A stretch of DNA of 64,000 bases from JALONH01 sp046329235 (GTDB lineage: Bacteria > Bacteroidota > Bacteroidia > Cytophagales > Cytophagaceae): assembly GCA_046329235.1 (NCBI GenBank), contig JAXLVA010000001.1:2418001-2482000 (forward strand). The letters are read 5' to 3'. Positions 8,219 to 17,578 of the stretch are shown here, piece by piece. Position numbers and translations under genes: made by a program. The notes beneath the pieces are model-generated. The model had not been told where the DNA came from, did no database searches, and saw nothing but the letters and a program-made list of their open reading frames with translations. Position 1 is the stretch's first letter, and every line of letters starts with the position of its first letter.

Positions 8219-9962
8219 ACAACTTCTTATCCGCTATTTTCTTCTCTATAAATTCAGAGGCATCACCTGCCTTTTGAGCTTTTTTCCAGTAATCTAGAGC
8301 TCCCTCTTTATCCCCCAATTGGAATAATATATCTCCGTAATGTTCTAGTATGGTACCGTTATCAGCGGTTGCCATAAATTTCTCTAGCTGAGCTTTAGCA
8401 CCTTTGTAATCTTTCAATTGATATAACACCCAAGCATAAGTATCAATGTAGGTTAGCTCGCCCGGGTTTCTATCCACCACTCGTTGTGACATTTCTTTAG
8501 CTACATCTAATTTTTCTTTGCGAAGTGATAAATAGTAACTATAGTTATTTAATGCTTGAACATTATAGCGATCCATCTTTAACACTTCTTCAAATGCCGC
8601 ATCTGAATTCTGATATTGTTTCAGTTCGTTGTAACCATCTCCCATTAACAACAAAGCATTTATTTTCACTTCGGTATTAGAGCCTGCTAAGTTTTTAGTC
8701 TCCTTTAAGGATTCTACTGCTTTAGCATAATTCTTTTGAAAATAATAACCCACTCCTCTGAAATACCAAATACTCGCTTGATTAGGAAATATTTCTACTG
8801 CTTTATCCCCATGATTTGTTAAACTGTCATATTTCTGAAATTCGTAATCCAAAGACATCACTTGAATCCATACATTGAAATTTTCAGGGAAATAATTAGT
8901 TGCTTTAATATATTGTTTCCAAGCCTCTTCTTTCTTACCATTAATAAACAATGCATCGCCGTAAATGAGCGTTGCTGTTCCGTCCGACGGATTATTTTTA
9001 TAATATGTTTCAGACAGTTTTAAGGCTTGCGATTTTTCCTCTTCCGTTTTAGCATTCACTAAAACATTCTTCATCGCTTCTTGTTTTATTTCAGGATCAG
9101 CAGAAGAATTCAATATCCATTCAAGTTCCTTGGTAGCATTAGGCTTGTCATTTTGATAGCTATAAAAATTATAACGCGTCACATGTGCTTGCACATTTTC
9201 AGGGTCTTTCTTCAAAACAGATTCAAGTATTGCAAAAGCCTCTTGTTTTTTATCCGATATATATAAGAGTTCTGCTTGAGCTACCTGGTACTCTAAATTA
9301 TTTGGATAAGCTTTGATAAGAGCGTTGCCTTCTTTAATGGCTTCGTCTGTCTTACCCATCGCCTGCCAAATCTGTTGTTTCTGACGAGTTAATTCTAACG
9401 ACTTTCCGTAAATTTCTTCGATCTTATTAAAAGTAGAGATAGCTCCCATGTAATCTTTAGAGTCTAGCTGTACTTGAGCTAAGTCAAAGTAAAAACGTTC
9501 TCCACCTCTTACTTCCGTTACTAACTTTTTATATGTTTTAATTGCTTCAGGATAATTTTTCTGTGCTTCATATATTTTAGCCTGAACCAAATAGTATTCT
9601 CTGTTTTTAGGATCTGCTTTTAGCGCTTTTTGAATATGAGTTAATGCCTTGGAGTAATTCCCTCCAAAGAAATTTGTTTTAGCCAACATGTAGTTCAATC
9701 CATCCGAAGAAGGATTAATGGTATAGGCTTTATCAAAATAGGCTTGTGCACTTTTAACATTGTTGAGAGACATATATTTCATTCCCTCTACAAAATAAAA
9801 TTCAGCCATCGCTTTTTGTTGATCTGAAAGTGAGGCTGAGTTAGCTGAAGTCGTTGTAGTTGTTGACTTCGTTTTTTTCTTTTTTACTTTCTGTGCAGAT
9901 ACCGGCATCAATGAAACCGGTATCCAACACATAAGTAGAATGAGTAGTTTTATATTTTGCAT
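8211..9962 (-). CDS. Exported tetratricopeptide repeat protein
   Basis: A 583-residue protein with a signal peptide (residues 1-23, ending MPVSAQ), a Lys/Thr/Ser-rich spacer and then TPR repeats over most of its length; examples are the helix pairs around AEFYFVEGMKYMSLNNVKSA and YSKALTHIQKALKADPKNRE. Such arrays are protein-binding scaffolds. No enzyme domain is present. It overlaps the DUF4292 gene by 8 bp and starts 3 bp after the nucleotidyltransferase gene, placing it in the same envelope operon. It probably acts in the periplasm or at the inner face of the outer membrane; the partner is unknown. Confidence 0.88.
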   Translation of the reverse strand: MQNIKLLILLMCWIPVSLMPVSAQKVKKKKTKSTTTTTSANSASLSDQQKAMAEFYFVEGMKYMSLNNVKSAQAYFDKAYTINPSSDGLNYMLAKTNFFGGNYSKALTHIQKALKADPKNREYYLVQAKIYEAQKNYPEAIKTYKKLVTEVRGGERFYFDLAQVQLDSKDYMGAISTFNKIEEIYGKSLELTRQKQQIWQAMGKTDEAIKEGNALIKAYPNNLEYQVAQAELLYISDKKQEAFAILESVLKKDPENVQAHVTRYNFYSYQNDKPNATKELEWILNSSADPEIKQEAMKNVLVNAKTEEEKSQALKLSETYYKNNPSDGTATLIYGDALFINGKKEEAWKQYIKATNYFPENFNVWIQVMSLDYEFQKYDSLTNHGDKAVEIFPNQASIWYFRGVGYYFQKNYAKAVESLKETKNLAGSNTEVKINALLLMGDGYNELKQYQNSDAAFEEVLKMDRYNVQALNNYSYYLSLRKEKLDVAKEMSQRVVDRNPGELTYIDTYAWVLYQLKDYKGAKAQLEKFMATADNGTILEHYGDILFQLGDKEGALDYWKKAQKAGDASEFIEKKIADKKLYE

Positions 9963-9965
9963 TTT

Positions 9966-10967
9966 TTATGCGATAACATTGTAATCACCAACACTTAAGT
10001 CAGCAGCTTTACCTTTGTATTGTGCATGATTACCAAACATAGAGTTAGTAATGTTGGCATTTTTAATCACTGCACTTTCTTGTACAATGGAACGACTAAT
10101 AACTGAGTCTGTCACTTTAGTTGAATTGCCAATAGAAACGTGGGGACCAATAACTGCATTAGTAATCTCAACGTTTTCACCGATATAAACCGGTTCTATA
10201 ATGACAGCATTTGTCAACTTAGCTGAAACTGCTACTAATTTTTGTCCTTTAAGATACTCTAAGTAACGAGCGTTAGTGTCAACGGTAGAATCTTTGTTAC
10301 CACAGTCTAACCATTCAGTTACTTTACCGGGAATGAACTTCACTCCTTTGTTTTTCATATTTTCTAAAGCAGAGGTTAATTGGAATTCGCCTTTGTCTTT
10401 AATATCATTATCTAAAATGTATTGTAATTCTTTGCGAAGGTTGGCACCATCTTTAAAGTAGTAGATACCGATGATAGCTAAATCAGAAACGAAGTGTTCC
10501 GGCTTTTCAACAAAATCAGTGATTTCGTTTTTAGCATCTAATTTTACTACACCAAACGGACGAGGGTCTTCTACTTTTTGCACCCAGATAATTCCTTCTT
10601 TAGATGTATCTAACGTAAAGTCTGCTTTGAATAGTGTGTCAGCAAATGCAACCACTACATTTCCGCTTAATGATTCTTTAGCACATAAGATAGCGTGAGC
10701 TGTACCTAATGCTTCTGTTTGATAATAGATAGAACCTTTAGCTCCTACAGACTCAGCAACTTTAATTAATTTTTGTTCAACTTCTTTTCCAAAATCACCA
10801 ATGATAAAGGCTACTTCTTCTACTTTCTCACCGCAAACTTTAACGATATCTTCCACCAAGCGATGTACAATAGGTTTTCCGGCGATAGGTACTAAAGGTT
10901 TTGGAACTGTTAACGTGTGCGGGCGCATACGCTTACCCATACCGGCCATAGGGATAATAATTTTCAT
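9966..10967 (-). CDS. Sugar-phosphate nucleotidyltransferase with left-handed beta-helix tail
   Basis: The N-terminal 230 residues are a nucleotidyltransferase of the RfbA/GlmU group: the signature MAGMGKRMRPHTLTVPKPLV with the conserved G-x-G-x-R and PKP Lys, and the metal-binding Asp in VAFADTLF. The C-terminal 90 residues show hexapeptide repeats (VIEPVYIGENVEITNAVIG) of a left-handed beta helix, often an oligomerisation or acyltransferase domain. It makes an NDP-sugar, probably dTDP- or UDP-linked; the specificity cannot be read from the sequence. It is followed by the TPR gene at 3 bp and preceded by dut and a flippase, in keeping with surface glycan synthesis. Confidence 0.88.
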   Translation of the reverse strand: MKIIIPMAGMGKRMRPHTLTVPKPLVPIAGKPIVHRLVEDIVKVCGEKVEEVAFIIGDFGKEVEQKLIKVAESVGAKGSIYYQTEALGTAHAILCAKESLSGNVVVAFADTLFKADFTLDTSKEGIIWVQKVEDPRPFGVVKLDAKNEITDFVEKPEHFVSDLAIIGIYYFKDGANLRKELQYILDNDIKDKGEFQLTSALENMKNKGVKFIPGKVTEWLDCGNKDSTVDTNARYLEYLKGQKLVAVSAKLTNAVIIEPVYIGENVEITNAVIGPHVSIGNSTKVTDSVISRSIVQESAVIKNANITNSMFGNHAQYKGKAADLSVGDYNVIA

Positions 10968-11015
10968 AATGAAGAAATTTCGATTTTTATCGTTGATTGT
11001 TTATTAAAACGGTAT

Positions 11016-11456
11016 TTATACTCCGGTACTGCCAAAGCCTGCAGTAGCTCTTTCTGTGCGACTAAGCTCTTCCACTTCCATGAATTCTACTTGCTCATAT
11101 TTTGCAATAATCATTTGAGCAATTCGGTCTCCAGATTCAATGGTAAATGGATGATCGGATAAATTGATTAGTAAAACTTTTATTTCCCCCCTGTAATCAG
11201 GGTCGATAGTCCCCGGACTATTTAAAACAGTAACACCACTTTTCATAGCCAAACCACTTCTAGGTCTTATTTGAGCTTCAAAACCAATAGGCAACTCTAA
11301 ATACAAACCTGTAGTGATTAGTTGTCGCTGTCCCGGCTGCAAAACGACAGGTGATTCTACAAATGCGGCTAAATCTAAACCGGCTGCTGCAACAGATTGA
11401 TATTGTGGTAATGGATTATTCGATTTATTGACAATCTTAATATTTACTACACTCAT
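11016..11456 (-). CDS. dut: Deoxyuridine 5'-triphosphate nucleotidohydrolase (dUTPase)
   Basis: dUTPase hydrolyses dUTP to dUMP and pyrophosphate, keeping uracil out of DNA and feeding dTMP synthesis. The 146-residue trimeric type is recognised by its five motifs: AGLDLAA near residue 25, PRSGLAMKSG near 67-76, the catalytic GTIDPDYRGEI near 85-95, GDRIAQMI, and the C-terminal arm GFGSTG. Length is normal. It lies between the flippase and nucleotidyltransferase genes with about 50-70 bp gaps on each side, so it may have its own promoter. Confidence 0.96.
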   Translation of the reverse strand: MSVVNIKIVNKSNNPLPQYQSVAAAGLDLAAFVESPVVLQPGQRQLITTGLYLELPIGFEAQIRPRSGLAMKSGVTVLNSPGTIDPDYRGEIKVLLINLSDHPFTIESGDRIAQMIIAKYEQVEFMEVEELSRTERATAGFGSTGV

Positions 11457-11529
11457 GTTTATTTAATATCAAACTACTTATGAATCAATACAATTAGGAC
11501 AGAATGCCCTCCTATCCAAATGTACAAAA

Positions 11530-13029
11530 TTATTTTGCTTTTGCCGAATTACTTTTCCTTTCCTGTAAATACATGAAGGTCAACCATAAAAAGGCTATAA
11601 GATTAGCGTAATAGACGGCTCCGGGGATTTCATTTTGTCTCATCCACCAATACACAGCCACTATAACTCCTGATACGAAAATCCAAAAACAGAGTTGTAC
11701 CACTCGATAAGGTACCGGAAAATATTTTTGCCCCAAATAATAACTTATGATGACCATACTAGCATAACATGCAAAGGTCACCCAAGCAGCCCCTATGTAA
11801 CCAAAGAACGGAATGCAAAGTAAATTCCCAACAATCGTAATAACCGCCCCAATAATACTTATACGTGATCCCCAAATCGTTTTATCCGTTAGTTTGTACC
11901 AAATGGATTGTTGATAGTAAATACCTAATAATAAATTAGCCATCAGTAAAATAGGAACAACCGACAAACCTGACCAATAGGCCTCGTTTCTTAAAAACTC
12001 TTTAAACAAATCGATATTGATACTAACACCTAAAAAAATGGCTAAACAGATAATCGTAAATACACTTAATACTTTAGCAAACAACTCAGGTGAATCCTTT
12101 TCTGCTGCTCGATTAAAAAAGAAAGGCTCAGCGGCAAATCTAAACGACTGTACTGTCAATGTCATAAACATAGATAATTTATAACATGCTCCATACACTC
12201 CTAAAGCATATATAGATGTTTGTCCAAAATAAAAATTATCCGGAAGCAATTTCTTTAACAATAGCCTATCTAACATTTCATTTACCATACCTGCAAATCC
12301 CATAATCATTAGAGGCCAAGCGTACTTCCATAATGTAGGAATCAGTAATCGGTCTAATGTCCAACGATAATGATGTAATGCGGAAATTAAAAACGGTGCT
12401 TGCAAAGCATTCGAAATTAAATTAGATAAGAAGATATAATACACTTGATCTTCTTTTCGATACCAGGACAGAACCCATTCTTTCAATGTGGAAGCTTCAG
12501 CGCCTTCCAGCCATTCAGGAATATAGGCTACTAATAGAATATTTAAGAAAACGTTAAATAGAATTGCACCTAATTTTACGCCGGCAAACCAGCCTGCTTT
12601 ATTTTCTTTTCTCCATCGAGCAAAAGGAATTGCTAATAACGCATCCGTAGCAAGAATAACTATGAACAGATATAAATAATCTTTGCTTGAAGTGTATTCC
12701 GTGAAATGGGCGATTGGGTTGATAAATACGACCAGCACTGCGACTAAGAATACAGTACTTATAATAATTTGAGTAAAGATATGATTGAAGATATATTCTT
12801 CGGTGTGTTCAGGCTTTGAAGAATAGCGGAAATAGGTTGTTTCCATCCCATATAAAAACAGAATATTAAAAAAGGCTGCGTAAGCGTACAAATCTGTTAC
12901 TACACCATAAGCATCCGGCAATAATAATGCAGTATAAAAAGGTACTAACAAAAAGTTAATAGCCCTTCCCAACATACTACTAATGCCATACATGGCAGTT
13001 TGCCCAAGTAATTGCTTGATTACTGACAT
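11530..13029 (-). CDS. Polysaccharide flippase (Wzx/MATE-like, MOP superfamily)
   Basis: An integral membrane protein of 499 residues with about 12-14 hydrophobic segments, typical of Wzx-type lipid-linked oligosaccharide flippases of the polysaccharide transporter family. The N-terminal amphipathic start MSVIKQLLGQTAMYGISSML and the early segment RAINFLLVPFYTALL are characteristic. The ATG at 13029 was chosen over an in-frame start at 13143 because the longer version would run 113 bp into the enoyl-CoA hydratase gene and adds a charged, non-family extension. The gap to that gene is one base. The substrate is unknown; nearby nucleotidyltransferase and exopolysaccharide genes suggest a surface glycan. 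Confidence 0.85.
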   Translation of the reverse strand: MSVIKQLLGQTAMYGISSMLGRAINFLLVPFYTALLLPDAYGVVTDLYAYAAFFNILFLYGMETTYFRYSSKPEHTEEYIFNHIFTQIIISTVFLVAVLVVFINPIAHFTEYTSSKDYLYLFIVILATDALLAIPFARWRKENKAGWFAGVKLGAILFNVFLNILLVAYIPEWLEGAEASTLKEWVLSWYRKEDQVYYIFLSNLISNALQAPFLISALHHYRWTLDRLLIPTLWKYAWPLMIMGFAGMVNEMLDRLLLKKLLPDNFYFGQTSIYALGVYGACYKLSMFMTLTVQSFRFAAEPFFFNRAAEKDSPELFAKVLSVFTIICLAIFLGVSINIDLFKEFLRNEAYWSGLSVVPILLMANLLLGIYYQQSIWYKLTDKTIWGSRISIIGAVITIVGNLLCIPFFGYIGAAWVTFACYASMVIISYYLGQKYFPVPYRVVQLCFWIFVSGVIVAVYWWMRQNEIPGAVYYANLIAFLWLTFMYLQERKSNSAKAK

Positions 13030-13030
13030 T

Positions 13031-13819
13031 TTATTCTCCTTTGAAAGAAGGCTTTCTCTTTTCCATGAATGCCGCCGTGCCCTCTTTGAAATCTTTTGTA
13101 CCGGCACACAACCCGAAACTTTTTGCTTCTTCCAAGTAGGCATTGCCTCCGCTAAGTTCAGCGTGCATAACAGTACGTATACATTCTCTTATGGAAATGG
13201 GTGCTTGACGTGTTATTTGTTGACACCATTGAATGGCTGTTTCTAACACTTTATCAGGACTAACTACTACATTAAACACGCCCCATTGCAATGCTACATC
13301 TGCCGTAATACGTTGAGCGGTCAACATTAATTGAAGTGCTCTACCTTTACCCACTAATGCAGTTAATCGTTGAGTACCTCCATAACCCGGTAGCAAACCA
13401 AGTGTTGATTCAGGCAATCCTACTTGAGCATTATCACCTGCTATTCTCAAATGTGCAGCTAACGCTAATTCAAATCCACCACCTAGGGCATATCCAATAA
13501 CAGCAGCAATGACCGGCTTTTCACACTGTGCTATTTTTAGCATAGTCAATTGACCTTTTTGAGACAATTGCTGAGCCTGTTCCGAACTTAAATCTTTAAA
13601 CTCTGCAATATCAGCCCCGGCTGCGAATGCTTTATCACCGCTTCCTGTAATAATTACAGAAGTCACTTCTTTCGATGGAACTATAAACTCAAACACATCA
13701 TCCAACTCTGTAAGTAAAGTTTGATTCAATGCATTTAATTTATCCGGACGATTTAATGTAATAATTAGAACACCCTCTTGAAGCTGAGTGAGTAAAAAGG
13801 AATAGTTAGGTAGCGTCAT
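13031..13819 (-). CDS. Enoyl-CoA hydratase/isomerase family protein
   Basis: A crotonase-fold protein of 262 residues that probably hydrates 2-enoyl-CoA in fatty acid degradation. The oxyanion-hole stretches are present: FAAGADIAEF near residue 65 and ALGGGFELALAAHLRIA near 107-123, followed by VGLPESTLGLLPGYGGTQRL, which supplies the catalytic Glu of true hydratases. It overlaps the downstream rhomboid gene neighbour by 4 bp at its start. Crotonase relatives also include dehydratases and isomerases, so the exact substrate is open. Confidence 0.9.
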   Translation of the reverse strand: MTLPNYSFLLTQLQEGVLIITLNRPDKLNALNQTLLTELDDVFEFIVPSKEVTSVIITGSGDKAFAAGADIAEFKDLSSEQAQQLSQKGQLTMLKIAQCEKPVIAAVIGYALGGGFELALAAHLRIAGDNAQVGLPESTLGLLPGYGGTQRLTALVGKGRALQLMLTAQRITADVALQWGVFNVVVSPDKVLETAIQWCQQITRQAPISIRECIRTVMHAELSGGNAYLEEAKSFGLCAGTKDFKEGTAAFMEKRKPSFKGE

Positions 13820-14691
13820 TGTTTTTGACTTGCTTTAAATAATTTTTGTTTCTCCTCTCTACTCAAACTTTCGTAACCGGAGCGGGAGATTTTATCTAAA
13901 ATTTTATCTATTTCATCCTGATTAGGGAATCCATCTAATTCAATATTATTGGTACTTCTATAGGACATTTTAATTTTCTTTTTGGAAAACAAACGATCAA
14001 AGAAATCAAGTATAGAGATTAAAGGTCGACCCAAGTCAGTACCACTTCGCAAGGATTTAATGTAAATGAATCCCATCAAAGCTCCGCCTAAGTGAGCTAA
14101 ATTCCCTCCAGGATTTTCTTGCGCTGTACCTAAAAGCGAAATGAAAATATAAAAGATGGCTATATAAATAATCTTCACCGGGCCTAAGAAAAGTAGGTGG
14201 AATCGATATTCAGGAATCAAAGTAGCTGCAGCAGCAATTACGGCAAATAATCCTCCGCTAGATCCTACTAAAATAGCATGTTGAGTATTATTGAATGGAG
14301 GTACGAAAGTATAAAACACTAAAAAGGTCAAACCTCCAAAAATGGACCCATACATAAATATGGATGTAAGTCGGCGACTATTAATATATTCTTGAATCAA
14401 TCCTCCAAACCAATACATCCCAAGCATGTTGAATAAGATATGAAGAGGTGTAGGTATTTGATGAGAGAAGGCATAAGTTATAATGGACCAAGGCTGATAT
14501 AGCAAATCTTGAAAATTACCGGGTAAAGCTTGTCTCAGATAAATCCAGTCAAAAACCGTACTGGAAGTAAATTTAGACACTAACCACAAAATACAATCCA
14601 CTAGGTAGATACATACATTGATTAAAATGATTTTAACCAAGGCATTATCCTGTTTTTGAAATTGTTCGGTTATGTCTTGACGTATACTCAT
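13816..14691 (-). CDS. Rhomboid family intramembrane serine protease (first of two)
   Basis: Rhomboids cut substrate proteins inside the membrane with a Ser-His dyad. This 291-residue protein has six or so membrane helices, the serine motif GSSGG (in VGSSGGLFAVIA, about residue 152) and the histidine in NLAHLGGALMG (about 200), so it should be active. A cytosolic tail from about residue 225 ends in a helical stretch (EIDKILDKISRSGYESLSRE) common to the Bacteroidota subfamily. It overlaps the enoyl-CoA hydratase start by 4 bp and follows a second rhomboid gene by 18 bp. Confidence 0.9.
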   Translation of the reverse strand: MSIRQDITEQFQKQDNALVKIILINVCIYLVDCILWLVSKFTSSTVFDWIYLRQALPGNFQDLLYQPWSIITYAFSHQIPTPLHILFNMLGMYWFGGLIQEYINSRRLTSIFMYGSIFGGLTFLVFYTFVPPFNNTQHAILVGSSGGLFAVIAAAATLIPEYRFHLLFLGPVKIIYIAIFYIFISLLGTAQENPGGNLAHLGGALMGFIYIKSLRSGTDLGRPLISILDFFDRLFSKKKIKMSYRSTNNIELDGFPNQDEIDKILDKISRSGYESLSREEKQKLFKASQKQ

Positions 14692-14709
14692 ACCTTAACT
14701 TAATAACCT

Positions 14710-15498
14710 TTAATAAAAAGAGTTACGTTGTCTTTTCCAATAAGTTACTAAAATTATGGCGAATAACATACCGGAAAGATGTGCAAAATGTGCCACATTA
14801 TCATCCGGACGATCTTGAATGAGTCTATAAAGCTCATATAAACCATATCCGGTCACTAAATATTTTGCCTTGATAGGCACCGGAATAAACATCATATATA
14901 ATTCGGTATTAGGGAATAACAAGGCAAAAGTGGTTAATAAACCAAATAACGCTCCCGATGCGCCTACCATTCCAATTCCGGCAGAGGTAGTAAATGATTC
15001 TTTGATAGAACGAATAGATTCTGATATCATAGCCGTATTATTAGGCTGATGAGCAAATCGTTCAAAGAACATTAAGTTATTTTGATAGGTGTATTTGTCG
15101 TGTTTTTCAAAATAATCGGCCAATGCATCCGGGGTAGGATGATTAATGTATGCCACCATTTCATTATACATATTATGAAGTTCCCACGCTCCAACTAACC
15201 AGTATAAAATACCTGCACCAATACCGGACACAAAGTACATGATTAAGAATTTCTTTGTACCTAAAAATCTTTCTAATAAAGGCCCAAATACCACTACCCC
15301 GAACATGTTCCCCAATATGTGCATGAAACTACCGTGCATGAACATATAAGTCACAAACTGTGTAGGGAAAAACTCTCCTGAATAGTAGCTATGAAGTACT
15401 AAAAAATCAGTAGGTATGGCGTGAAATAATAGAGTAACTAAGAATAAAGCTATATTCACTAATAGTAGTTTTTGAACTACCGGGGTAAGTTGATTCAT
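14710..15498 (-). CDS. Rhomboid family intramembrane serine protease (second of two)
   Basis: A second rhomboid of 262 residues, clearly a paralogue rather than a copy: the serine motif is GASGALFGLL (about residue 180) and the histidine lies in NVAHFAHLSGMLFA (about 238). The early motif MFMHGSFMHILGNMF, with the helix-2 His and Asn, is present. An extra hydrophilic segment of about 55 residues sits between helices (roughly 110-165). It lies between mutL (9 bp) and the first rhomboid (18 bp), so the pair is probably cotranscribed with mutL. Substrates are unknown. Confidence 0.9.
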   Translation of the reverse strand: MNQLTPVVQKLLLVNIALFLVTLLFHAIPTDFLVLHSYYSGEFFPTQFVTYMFMHGSFMHILGNMFGVVVFGPLLERFLGTKKFLIMYFVSGIGAGILYWLVGAWELHNMYNEMVAYINHPTPDALADYFEKHDKYTYQNNLMFFERFAHQPNNTAMISESIRSIKESFTTSAGIGMVGASGALFGLLTTFALLFPNTELYMMFIPVPIKAKYLVTGYGLYELYRLIQDRPDDNVAHFAHLSGMLFAIILVTYWKRQRNSFY

Positions 15499-15507
15499 AG
15501 TAATTAA

Positions 15508-17346
15508 TTATTGAAACATTTGAGCTATACGCTGCATATCCAGCAAAATAACTGTTTGATTTCCGTCCGGGGCAAAGTTAGGAGTTTTACACGCAAATAA
15601 TTGATCAATTAGAGAATTCATTTCTATGACAGTCAATTTTGCTCCTGATTTTATGGCAGAACGTTTGGCTAATGAACGAGCTAAGTTTTCTTTTTGAGTT
15701 AATTTTAATTGATCTCTGTTTTCCTTAAACTGAGTTATAAGTCCTTCAAATAAATCTTTCTCTTTACCGGATGTACTATCCGCCGGCACCCCATTAATCA
15801 CCAACGTATCATTGCTGAAAGTATTCAAAACGAACCCTAACTTCTTTAAGTCCTCTTCCATTTCTTTAACCAATTGAAAATCGACCGGGCTCATTTGAAT
15901 GGTTTGAGGGAATAAAAACTGCTGTGATATGCCTAATTTATTGGTTAATTGAGCTTCATATTTTTCGAATAAAATACGCTCATGAGCGGCTTGTTGATCA
16001 ACCAATAATACGCCTGACTTTACATGAGTAATAATATATCGTTGATGAAGTTGGAACGTAGATTGGTTTTCTTGAAACAAATCATCCTTTGATAATGCTG
16101 CCGGAGTGTTAATCTTACTGGACAAACGAATACCTTCCGGGAATACTTCCCCTTGAGAAATTGAAGATTGGTCATTGTTAGGCTCATCCAATTGCTTCAT
16201 TAATTCAGCCCAATTAGCACCACCCTCAGATTTAGAGAACGTATTGGACCAAGATGAACTTCCTGAAGAGGCTGTTGGAGTAGGTTTATTTGACCCATAC
16301 ATTTGTGTAAATGCGGACACATTCACATCAAAATCAAAATCCAATGACGGGACAATGTTATGAGTACCTAAAGACTTTTTGACACATGCTTTGATGATAG
16401 CATAAATCGTTTTTTCATCTTCGAATTTAATTTCGGTTTTCGTTGGATGCACGTTCACATCTATCTTAGATGGATCTATTTCCAAATACAAAACATAAAA
16501 AGGAAAACTATCCGATGGTACTAATTCATCGTATGCATGCTGAATGGCATGATGTAAGTACCCGCTTTTTATAAATCGATTATTAACAAAGAAAAACTGA
16601 TCCCCCTTAGATTTTTTAGCACTTTCAGGCTTTCCAATATATCCGTGAATATTCACTACATCTGTTTCTTCTCTACAAGGAATTTGTTGTTCCCTGTAGC
16701 TAGTCCCCAATAAACTCACCACACGTTTGCTAATCGATTCTTCCGGAAGTTGGAATAATTCCAAATCGTTATGATATAATGAAAATGCGATCGAAGGATA
16801 GGCTAAAGCCACTCGAATAAACTCATCCATAATGTGGCGCATTTCCACGGGATTGGACTTTAAGAAATTTCGTCGAGCAGGGATATTATAAAATAGATTT
16901 TTAACACTAATGCTAGTACCTACTGAAGTGGCTACAGTAGTATGCTCTAGAACAGAGGAACCTTCAATACGAACATAAGTGCCAATCTCATTGTCTTTTG
17001 TTCTTGTTTTCAATTCCACTTGTGCTACCGAAGCGATGGAAGCCATGGCTTCTCCTCTAAAACCAAACGTAGCCAAGGCGAACAAATCATCTGCTTTAGC
17101 AATTTTAGATGTAGCATGTCTCTCAAAACAAACACGCGCATCCGTTTCACTCATGCCTTTACCGTTGTCGATTACCTGTATCAACTGCTTGCCAGCATCT
17201 TTGACAATCAACTTCACTTCCGTAGCACCTGCATCTACAGAATTCTCCATTAGTTCTTTCACTACAGAAGCAGGTCTTTGTACTACTTCTCCTGCAGCTA
17301 TTTGATTAGCAATATTATCCGGCAATAAACGTATGATATCCGACAT
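15508..17346 (-). CDS. mutL: DNA mismatch repair protein MutL
   Basis: MutL couples mismatch recognition by MutS to strand removal. The 612-residue protein has the N-terminal GHKL ATPase (about 1-330) with IAAGEVVQRPASVVKEL, the ATP-binding DNGKGM and FGFRGEA loops, a Ser/Asn/Pro-rich linker (about 345-410) and a C-terminal dimerisation domain. The DQHAAHERILFEKYE region, here DQQAAHERILFEKYE, is present, but the endonuclease motif DQHA(x)2E(x)4E has Gln for His, so nicking activity is uncertain. It is transcribed away from the GH3 gene; the 200-bp gap between them must hold both promoters. Confidence 0.95.
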   Translation of the reverse strand: MSDIIRLLPDNIANQIAAGEVVQRPASVVKELMENSVDAGATEVKLIVKDAGKQLIQVIDNGKGMSETDARVCFERHATSKIAKADDLFALATFGFRGEAMASIASVAQVELKTRTKDNEIGTYVRIEGSSVLEHTTVATSVGTSISVKNLFYNIPARRNFLKSNPVEMRHIMDEFIRVALAYPSIAFSLYHNDLELFQLPEESISKRVVSLLGTSYREQQIPCREETDVVNIHGYIGKPESAKKSKGDQFFFVNNRFIKSGYLHHAIQHAYDELVPSDSFPFYVLYLEIDPSKIDVNVHPTKTEIKFEDEKTIYAIIKACVKKSLGTHNIVPSLDFDFDVNVSAFTQMYGSNKPTPTASSGSSSWSNTFSKSEGGANWAELMKQLDEPNNDQSSISQGEVFPEGIRLSSKINTPAALSKDDLFQENQSTFQLHQRYIITHVKSGVLLVDQQAAHERILFEKYEAQLTNKLGISQQFLFPQTIQMSPVDFQLVKEMEEDLKKLGFVLNTFSNDTLVINGVPADSTSGKEKDLFEGLITQFKENRDQLKLTQKENLARSLAKRSAIKSGAKLTVIEMNSLIDQLFACKTPNFAPDGNQTVILLDMQRIAQMFQ

Positions 17347-17578
17347 GTTTCCCCTCTTAAACGTTCCTGTTTAACGTATACTGTTTGTTATTTATCTGAA
17401 TTGAATTTAAAGTTACCTTTGAATCGTCTAATCCTGCGCACAGGTTATCCACTATTGTATTTTTTATATGTGAATAACATTTTTTCGTGTTAACTTCGTT
17501 CTTACGTTATAATATCAAAAAATTCATACTGAATTCGAATACGACACGTTGACGAACAAAGTATTAGAAAATTACCGA

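Noticed and set aside
13030..13143. Longer N-terminus for the flippase
   Set aside because: It would overlap almost the whole 3' end of the enoyl-CoA hydratase gene and adds a charged, non-membrane segment.
17445..17453. TTATCCACT, an 8-of-9 match to a DnaA box, between mutL and the GH3 gene
   Set aside because: A single site, with no cluster, no AT-rich unwinding element and no dnaA/dnaN nearby; not enough for an origin.
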